Assembly (NCBI GenBank): GCA_002693605.1
Contig: NZQO01000103.1
Location: 1-11,590 of the forward strand
Length of the DNA stretch: 11,590 nt
Direction of reading: 5' to 3'
Source: Flavobacteriaceae bacterium
GTDB taxonomy: Bacteria > Bacteroidota > Bacteroidia > Flavobacteriales > Flavobacteriaceae
Below the pieces are notes generated by a model that worked only from the letters and a program-made list of their open reading frames with translations, was not told the DNA's origin and did not search any database. Made by a program: the position numbers and the translations under genes. Positions 6,433 through 11,590 of this stretch are shown here, one piece after another. Position 1 is the stretch's first letter. Every line of letters starts with the position of its first letter.

Positions 6433-8127
6433 TTACAATAAGGTAACGGTAAGGCCATTTTCGGCTTTTTCTACCTTGGCAAGCTTGTGCTTGGTGAGTG
6501 CCTTTATGGCCTTGTCCCACTTTTTATTGCTCAATCCGCTGGCATCCTTAAGTGAATCTAACGTACAGTTGCCCTCTTTCTTCAGAAGTTCAAAAACTGC
6601 CTTTTCGTCCTCGTTTAGGGTAACGGTAACTTTCTTCTCGGGTTTCATCTGCGGGAAGAAAAGCACTTCCTGAATCGAGGCATTATTGGTCAGGAACATG
6701 ATTAGACGGTCCATGCCTATGCCCATACCGCTGGTAGGTGGCATTCCATACTCCAGCGCGCGCAGGAAATCGTAGTCTATAAACTGCGTGGCCTCATCGT
6801 CGCCACGGTCGGCGAGCGTCAACTGCGCCTCAAAACGTTCGCGCTGGTCTATGGGGTCGTTCAACTCGCTATACGCATTCGCGATTTCCTTGCCGCAGAC
6901 CATAAGCTCAAATCGTTCGGTAAGTTCGGGATTGTCGCGGTGCTGCTTGCAAAGTGGGCTCATTTCCTTCGGGTAATCGGTTATGAAGGTAGGCTGGATG
7001 AAATGCGGCTCGCATTTTTCTCCGAAAATTTCATCGATCAGTTTGCCCTTGCCCATGGTGTTATCTACCTCTACGCCCAGTGAAATTGCGGCTTGGCGTA
7101 TTTCATCTTCCGATTTTCCCGTGATGTCAAAACCGGTATGCTTCTTAATCGCATCGGCCATCGTAACGCGTGGGTAGGGTGCCTTAAAGTCAATGTCATG
7201 CTTTCCGAAGGTAGCCTTGGTAGTTCCATTCACCTGCTCGGCACAAAATTCCAGCAATTCCTCGCAGAAGTCCATCATCCAATTGTAATCCTTATAGGAA
7301 ACGTAAATTTCCATTGCGGTAAATTCGGGATTGTGGGTACGGTCCATCCCTTCGTTTCGGAAGTTCTTTGAAAACTCGTACACCCCGTCGAACCCGCCAA
7401 CAATAAGTCGTTTCAGATACAGCTCGTTGGCAATACGCATATACAGCGGAATATCGAGGCTGTTATGGTGGGTAACGAAGGGCCGTGCCGCCGCACCGCC
7501 GGGAATGGGTTGCAGGACAGGGGTTTCCACTTCAAAATAACCGCGATCGTTAAAGTACGTACGCATGGCGTTGTAGAGTTTGGTGCGCTTAATGAAAACG
7601 TCCTTCACCTTGCGGTTTACAACGAGGTCTGCGTAGCGCTGTCGGTAGCGCTGTTCAGGGTCATTAAACTCATCGAAGGTGTTGCCCTCGCTATCGGTCT
7701 TGGGTAGCGGCAGGGGGCGAAGGGCTTTCGAGAGTAAGGTGAAGTTATCGACCTTGACGGTTTTCTCTCCCACCTGGGTGGTGAAAAGTTCCCCTTCAAT
7801 TCCGATGAAATCGCCAATATCCAAGAGTTTCTTATAGATATCGTTGTATTTAGACTTATCCTCGCCCGGACAGATTTCATCCCGGTTAAAGTACACCTGT
7901 ATGCGTCCCTGGCTGTCCTGAAGTTCGGCGAAGGAAGCCTTTCCTTGTATGCGTCTGGACATTAGGCGGCCGGCTAGCACTACCTTTTTGCCTTCCTCAA
8001 AATTGCCTTTGATTGTTGCGGTGGTGTTGTCTACCGGGAAAAGCGCGGCAGGATAAGGGTCTACGCCCATTTTCTGCAATTGTTCGCGCTTTTGTCTTCG
8101 TACCTGTTCCTGTTCAGAAAGTTGCAT
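6433..8127 (-). CDS. lysS: Lysyl-tRNA synthetase, class II, with C-terminal extension
   Basis: This cytoplasmic enzyme charges tRNA-Lys with lysine using ATP. The protein is 564 residues. The N-terminal OB-fold anticodon-binding domain (about 48-135) includes VLAGRLMSRRIQGKASF. Class II catalytic motifs are all present: motif 1 region ending RGYFEVETPVLQPIPGGAAARPF (split at 195-217), motif 2 FRNEGMDRTHNPEFTAMEIY (256-275), and motif 3 GMGIGMDRLIMFLT (467-480). Standard bacterial LysS ends soon after FFPQMKPEKK (490-499). Here about 65 residues follow, with the look of a winged-helix domain (ELLKKEGNCTLDSLKDASGL, then a basic helix and two short strands). This tail is, to my knowledge, common in Bacteroidota. 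Its role is unknown; tRNA binding is one guess. A good promoter sits at 8170-8200, divergent from the 8264 operon. Confidence 0.97.
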   Translation of the reverse strand: MQLSEQEQVRRQKREQLQKMGVDPYPAALFPVDNTTATIKGNFEEGKKVVLAGRLMSRRIQGKASFAELQDSQGRIQVYFNRDEICPGEDKSKYNDIYKKLLDIGDFIGIEGELFTTQVGEKTVKVDNFTLLSKALRPLPLPKTDSEGNTFDEFNDPEQRYRQRYADLVVNRKVKDVFIKRTKLYNAMRTYFNDRGYFEVETPVLQPIPGGAAARPFVTHHNSLDIPLYMRIANELYLKRLIVGGFDGVYEFSKNFRNEGMDRTHNPEFTAMEIYVSYKDYNWMMDFCEELLEFCAEQVNGTTKATFGKHDIDFKAPYPRVTMADAIKKHTGFDITGKSEDEIRQAAISLGVEVDNTMGKGKLIDEIFGEKCEPHFIQPTFITDYPKEMSPLCKQHRDNPELTERFELMVCGKEIANAYSELNDPIDQRERFEAQLTLADRGDDEATQFIDYDFLRALEYGMPPTSGMGIGMDRLIMFLTNNASIQEVLFFPQMKPEKKVTVTLNEDEKAVFELLKKEGNCTLDSLKDASGLSNKKWDKAIKALTKHKLAKVEKAENGLTVTLL

Positions 8128-8169
8128 ATAGAATTCGTTATGTAAGTATTAGCTATTTTACTAAGCCCC

Positions 8170-8200
8170 CAAAGATACTTACAAAGATTAAGCAAACCAA
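8170..8200 (-). promoter_or_regulatory. Promoter of lysS
   Basis: On the minus strand TTG (8200-8198) is followed after 20 bases by TATCTTTG (8177-8170), a perfect Bacteroidota-type promoter. Transcription would begin near 8163, giving a leader of about 35 bases before the ATG at 8127. No T-box or other leader structure fits in so short a stretch. Confidence 0.65.
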
Positions 8201-8249
8201 CAGCACCGATAAAACTGAAACGCGCGCATCGAGACTTATTTATTAATTG

Positions 8250-8257
8250 TAATTTTG
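8250..8257 (+). promoter_or_regulatory. Probable -7 box for the PMP3-lipoprotein-lipB operon
   Basis: TAATTTTG matches TAnnTTTG and ends 6 bases before the ATG at 8264, so the transcript would be leaderless or nearly so. No TTG is found 17-23 bases upstream, so the -33 element is missing or degenerate. The call is moderate to weak. Confidence 0.4.
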
Positions 8258-8263
8258 CTTGAT

Positions 8264-8422
8264 ATGAATATCTGGAGAGTATTATTGGCCATTGTTTTTC
8301 CGCCATTGGCCGTTATCGATAAGGGCTGCGGGTCTGTTTTGATTGTCTTGATCTTGACTATTCTCGGGTGGATTCCCGGGGTTATCGCAGCGCTCATAAT
8401 TTTGAACAATCCAAAAAATTAG
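8264..8422 (+). CDS. PMP3/YqaE family (UPF0057) small membrane protein
   Basis: A 52-residue gene, easily missed because of its size. The protein MNIWRVLLAIVFPPLAVIDK continues GCGSVLIVLILTILGWIPGV and ends IAALIILNNPKN. It has two hydrophobic helices (about 4-18 and 24-47) joined by a short DKGCGS turn. The family hallmarks are visible: the FPPLAV in helix one, then a G-x-x-x-hydrophobic stretch, LTxLGWIPGxIxA and a short polar tail. PMP3-type proteolipids sit in the cytoplasmic membrane; yeast Pmp3 affects membrane potential and salt tolerance, while bacterial YqaE is poorly understood and often stress-linked. It is followed after 3 bases by a lipoprotein gene and so probably leads a three-gene operon ending in lipB. 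Confidence 0.9.
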   Translation: MNIWRVLLAIVFPPLAVIDKGCGSVLIVLILTILGWIPGVIAALIILNNPKN

Positions 8423-8425
8423 GTT

Positions 8426-9160
8426 ATGCTACAGAAATTACTGGTTACCTTTTCCTTGGCGCTCTGCCTTTGCAGCTGCCAATTTACCGAAACCCTCGTG
8501 CTTCAGGAAAATGGCAGCGGAGAACTCTCAATTAAGGTAGATATGAAAGAAATGATGTCCTTTGGAATGCAATTGGATACCACCACGGTAAAAATGGATA
8601 CTACGGTAGCCATGAGGCAGTTTCTGGCTGAAAAGCGCGATAGCATTGCCCAGCTTCCCGACGAAGAACAGCAGAAATTGCAGGCTATGGAAAATTATAC
8701 CGTGCACTTGGTAATGGATAGCGATGCGCCCGAGATGTTTTTCACCGTTTCCAATGCCTTTCGCTCAATTTCGGAGGCCAATGATCTACAAAACTCGTTA
8801 GACGTAGCCATGGCGGCACTGCCGCAGGATCCCAATAGCAATGCCCAGGTAAGCGCCGACCCAGATAGCGATGTTATTGGGGTACGGTATACTTTTTCCG
8901 ACGGAAATTTTATGCGCGATGCCTATATCAAGGACCAAACGGGCTATCAAAGACAATTGGATAGCCTACAGCAGGCCGAAGCGTTTATGACCGGCATGCA
9001 ATATACGCTCAAATATACTTTCCCCCGGCGTATAAAGAGTACAAATATTACCGATGCTACCGTATCGTTAGACGGAAAGACGCTTCAGGTTGAACGGTTG
9101 TTCGTCGAATATTTTAAGAATCCGGATATCTTAGATGTGGAGGTGCAACTTGAAAAATAA
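8426..9160 (+). CDS. Uncharacterised lipoprotein
   Basis: A 244-residue protein I do not recognise. The N-terminus MLQKLLVTFSLALCLCSC is a lipoprotein signal with lipobox LCSC and lipid cysteine C18. The following QFTETLV has no acidic cluster, so it probably stays on the periplasmic side. The first mature segment, TETLVLQENGSGELSIKVDM, followed later by YTLKYTFPRRI and VSLDGKTLQVERLFVEYF, suggests a beta-sandwich-like fold; the 'ExGSG' strand turn vaguely recalls LppM-type lipoprotein domains, which is a weak guess. The middle (about 65-85 and 160-185) is charged and probably helical. It lies 3 bases after the PMP3-type gene, and its stop is 4 bases before the preferred lipB start, so the three genes are likely co-transcribed. 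Confidence 0.85.
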   Translation: MLQKLLVTFSLALCLCSCQFTETLVLQENGSGELSIKVDMKEMMSFGMQLDTTTVKMDTTVAMRQFLAEKRDSIAQLPDEEQQKLQAMENYTVHLVMDSDAPEMFFTVSNAFRSISEANDLQNSLDVAMAALPQDPNSNAQVSADPDSDVIGVRYTFSDGNFMRDAYIKDQTGYQRQLDSLQQAEAFMTGMQYTLKYTFPRRIKSTNITDATVSLDGKTLQVERLFVEYFKNPDILDVEVQLEK

Positions 9161-9164
9161 TCTC

Positions 9165-9869
9165 TTGAACAAGACCATTTACATTGAGGACCTTGGTAGC
9201 CGCGATTATAAGCAAACATGGGAATACCAGGAGCGGTTGTTCCAGGAGATTTTGGACGTAAAAATAGCCAACCGAAGGGAAAATGCAGGTCGCGAGACCC
9301 CCAATTACTTTCTCTTTGTGGAACATCCACACGTATATACCCTCGGAAAAAGTGGCGATATAGACAACCTGCTAATAACTGAAGAGAAGTTGTCGGCAAT
9401 CAACGCAACGTTTTACAAAATTAACCGCGGTGGCGACATTACCTATCACGGTCCGGGGCAGGTGGTTGGGTATCCCATCCTAGATCTCGAGAATTTCTTT
9501 ACCGATATCCATAAGTACTTGCGATTGCTGGAGGAAGCGGTAATCCTAACCTTGGAGGACTACGGACTGAAAGCGCAACGCTCGGAAGGGGAAACCGGGG
9601 TCTGGCTAGACGTTGGCACCCCCTTCGCTCGGAAAATTTGCGCTATGGGCGTTCGGGCCAGTCGGTGGGTCACGATGCACGGGTTCGCACTGAACGTGAA
9701 TACCGATTTAGGATATTTCGACCATATGATTCCCTGCGGAATTAAAGGAAAAGCGGTAACTTCATTAAACGTCGAATTGGGCGTCGCGACGGTTTCCACG
9801 GAAACGGTCAAGGAAAAATTGAAGCATCATTTTGCTGCGCTCTTCGAGGCCGAATGGAAAGCAGCTTGA
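9165..9869 (+). CDS. lipB: Lipoyl(octanoyl) transferase
   Basis: This cytoplasmic enzyme moves octanoyl groups from acyl carrier protein onto lipoyl domains of 2-oxoacid dehydrogenases and the glycine cleavage H protein, the first step of lipoate synthesis. Counting from the TTG at 9165 the protein has 234 residues. It shows FVEHPHVYTLGKSGD (51-65), the substrate-site RGGDITYHGPGQ (88-99), the catalytic lysine K157 in FARKICAMGVR and the catalytic cysteine C191 in IPCGIKGKAVTSL. The start is uncertain. An ATG at 9135 would give 244 residues but would overlap the upstream gene by 26 bases. The TTG gives MNKTIYIEDLG, which matches the usual start of flavobacterial LipB as I recall it, and a 4-base gap. 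I prefer the TTG. The partner lipA is not in the window. It converges on the gene ending at 9892. Confidence 0.95.
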   Translation: MNKTIYIEDLGSRDYKQTWEYQERLFQEILDVKIANRRENAGRETPNYFLFVEHPHVYTLGKSGDIDNLLITEEKLSAINATFYKINRGGDITYHGPGQVVGYPILDLENFFTDIHKYLRLLEEAVILTLEDYGLKAQRSEGETGVWLDVGTPFARKICAMGVRASRWVTMHGFALNVNTDLGYFDHMIPCGIKGKAVTSLNVELGVATVSTETVKEKLKHHFAALFEAEWKAA

Positions 9870-9891
9870 GTATTCCCTGTATGGGGTGTTT

Positions 9892-11590
9892 CTAAAAGCT
9901 CCAGGAATAAAGTATAATCTCCTTGTTGGGGCCGGCAACTACGAGCTGTGCCCGCTCTCCCGAACTGCCTTGTCTAAGCGCGGCGATTGACGTTCCGTAC
10001 ACTGGAAAGCCGGGCAATAGGGTGGCTTCCGTAGTAAATACATAGACCTTGTTTTCCTGTGTTTCGGTAAGGGTGATAAGCTGTTGCTTACCTATCTGCA
10101 CAATCTTGGGTGGCGTATATACCCCAAAGGGCAATTCTGCCAGGTTGCCGTTAATGCGCAGCAAATTATCGTCTAAGGTAGCCTTTGTCCTGCCCAGGGT
10201 GGTAAACCAATAATTTCCCGACACGTTCAGTGCCTGCGAACTTGTTTTGCCCTCCTGTGTAATGGAAACCTTGTTGTTATCGGCTGTAATCACTACAAAT
10301 GCGTTGCCTTCCTCTGCAATGGGAATTTCCGAAAATTGGAATTTTGATGCCAGCGGCACGCGTATCCTGCCCGTTCGGTGCAGGAGGTTTAAACTGCCGT
10401 TTTTCTCGGCGATTGCGATATAGTCCTTGTTGCCCATCCTAATATGCTGTGGGGGCAGCACGATTTCCGATTTTGCCTTTTTGAAAGAAAAGCCCCGTAT
10501 CATTTTTCCATCGGGCCCGTACATCAATACGTTGTCCCCCTGGGTAACCACAAACCGATATTTACGGTTATTATCGTAATCGAAAACCGAGAGGGGCTGC
10601 GTAATGGCATCCTTAAATTGCAAGGGGAACGAACCTACCGATGCCCCGGTACGGTCTAGCACATAAACCTTGTTCTTCGTGGCAAAGGCAAATTGCTTGT
10701 TTCCGTTACGCAATAAATCTACCTCCTCGATGCCGCCCAAAACGGGATTGTCCAGTTGTTTTTTCCACAGGGTTTTGCCTTCCGAAGAGAGTAGGTATAA
10801 TTTGTTGGCCATATCCTGCACTACGATATCGTGGCCACCGGTGCGGTGGTTGCTGAAAAATTGCGGAGGCATCAATACGCCGTTTTCCAGTTGAAGGGTA
10901 AACGATTCGCTTATCCCGCCTGTAAGCGCGGGGCCCGTAGCGCGAGATTCTTGGCATAGAAAGGTAACATGCGCGAAATTCCGGTCATAGGTAAATTGGT
11001 GGGCAGTCAGCGGGTAGTTGGGGAGCGATTCCGTAAGGGAAGGCATTCCGAAGAGCGATTCCATTTGGCGCGACACACTTTCAGCCACCGAACCTTGCAG
11101 CGAAAGTCGCAAGAGGGAGGAGGCCGTGCTTAGCTGGGCGGAAGTTTCGCTGAAAAAGGGCGCTTGGCTCAAACAGGTACCGCTGGTAGCGCACGAAATG
11201 ATTTCCTGTGCCACAGTCTCATTTTCGGCCACGATGAAAAAAGAATCCAGTTGGAAAGCCACCGAGGCCTGTTTGAAGTTGATTAGCGGCTTTAGGTAGT
11301 CGTGGAAAAAATCGGGTGCTGCGAACGAATAAAGCGTTACCTCCCTGAATGTCCCCATTTGGGTAAGACTTGATGCCAGGGCATCGGCCGTTAGTTGGGG
11401 GTCGATGCTCTTCAGGGCTATCGCGGTGCCCGCGGGTAGCGATATTTCGCCAATCTCGCTTACCGTTTCAAACAATGTGGGAATAGTTGTTGGCGCCGTG
11501 TCACTTCGGAAATTTGAAAGCTGCGAAAGGAAGCTGCTGGCATTGGAATAGGTAAAGGCGGTGACCTGGGTGGCGGTAACCGGGACCACC
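9892..11590 (-). CDS. Uncharacterised protein with C-terminal beta-propeller-like half, 5' end outside window (partial)
   Basis: At least 565 residues; the frame is still open at the right edge, so the GTG at 11589 is probably not the start. I do not recognise a named family. The first roughly 230 visible residues show alternating short strands and helices (FREVTLYSFAAPDFFHDYL, FQLDSFFIVAENETVAQEII), somewhat like DUF3352-type proteins, a weak resemblance. From about 250 on, repeats of the kind 'hhhVQDMANKLYLLSSEGKTLW', 'FAFATKNKVYVLDRTGASV', 'FVVTQGDNVLMYGPDGK' and 'IAIAEKNGSLNLLHRTGRI' recur about every 45 residues. They look like PQQ- or VCBS-like propeller blades, so the half is likely a 6- to 8-bladed propeller. 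Such proteins are usually exported; a signal peptide, if any, lies outside. It ends 22 bases from lipB, convergent, with no clear terminator between. Confidence 0.85.
   Translation of the reverse strand, partial: VVPVTATQVTAFTYSNASSFLSQLSNFRSDTAPTTIPTLFETVSEIGEISLPAGTAIALKSIDPQLTADALASSLTQMGTFREVTLYSFAAPDFFHDYLKPLINFKQASVAFQLDSFFIVAENETVAQEIISCATSGTCLSQAPFFSETSAQLSTASSLLRLSLQGSVAESVSRQMESLFGMPSLTESLPNYPLTAHQFTYDRNFAHVTFLCQESRATGPALTGGISESFTLQLENGVLMPPQFFSNHRTGGHDIVVQDMANKLYLLSSEGKTLWKKQLDNPVLGGIEEVDLLRNGNKQFAFATKNKVYVLDRTGASVGSFPLQFKDAITQPLSVFDYDNNRKYRFVVTQGDNVLMYGPDGKMIRGFSFKKAKSEIVLPPQHIRMGNKDYIAIAEKNGSLNLLHRTGRIRVPLASKFQFSEIPIAEEGNAFVVITADNNKVSITQEGKTSSQALNVSGNYWFTTLGRTKATLDDNLLRINGNLAELPFGVYTPPKIVQIGKQQLITLTETQENKVYVFTTEATLLPGFPVYGTSIAALRQGSSGERAQLVVAGPNKEIILYSWSF

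Noticed and set aside
8128..8169. Possible T-box or other riboswitch ahead of lysS
   Set aside because: The predicted leader is only about 35 bases with no stem-loop of the needed size.
9870..9891. Possible CCC/GGG hairpin between lipB and the convergent gene
   Set aside because: A 3-bp stem is too weak to call a terminator.
10641..10957. Several overlapping frames on both strands of the propeller gene
   Set aside because: All are shadows of the long minus-strand gene; none has a motif or a start signal.

Overview
The window looks like ordinary chromosomal core sequence from a marine-type member of the Bacteroidota, most likely Flavobacteriaceae with moderately high GC. Four things point there. 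The best promoters match the Bacteroidota form (TTG, about 20 bases, TAnnTTTG). There is almost no Shine-Dalgarno signal. Lipoproteins are abundant, one with the acidic surface-export signal after the lipid cysteine. The LysS, LipB and HemL proteins have typical flavobacterial sequences. I see no mobile element, tRNA, rRNA, CRISPR array or phage gene.

Left part. A partial gene runs off the left edge on the minus strand (1-1179) and encodes a secreted cell-surface protein. Divergent from it is a tight plus-strand operon: a PLP-dependent ACC deaminase/D-cysteine desulfhydrase-like enzyme (1350-2291), a glucosaminidase-LysM lipoprotein (2293-3129) and hemL (3139-4428), with gaps of 1 and 9 bases. 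A strong bidirectional hairpin terminator at 4431-4464 separates hemL from the next, convergent block.

Middle. On the minus strand lie lysS (6433-8127, with a C-terminal winged-helix-like extension), a predicted surface-exposed Fn3/diheme cytochrome lipoprotein (4912-6186) and a small secreted helical protein (4479-4826). The small gene has its own good promoter inside the 3' end of the cytochrome gene. The 246-base gap between lysS and the cytochrome gene holds only a weak hairpin.

Right part. Divergent from lysS is a second plus-strand operon: a 52-residue PMP3/YqaE-type membrane protein (8264-8422), an unrecognised lipoprotein (8426-9160) and lipB, whose best start is a TTG at 9165. Converging on lipB with a 22-base gap is the 3' part of a large gene for an unrecognised protein with a C-terminal beta-propeller-like half; its 5' end lies outside the window.

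The genes are mostly housekeeping (tRNA charging, tetrapyrrole and lipoate synthesis, envelope). I found no convincing new multi-gene system. The most interesting items are the surface diheme cytochrome, the hemL operon that mixes metabolic and wall-hydrolase genes, the LysS extension and the nearly leaderless PMP3-type gene.
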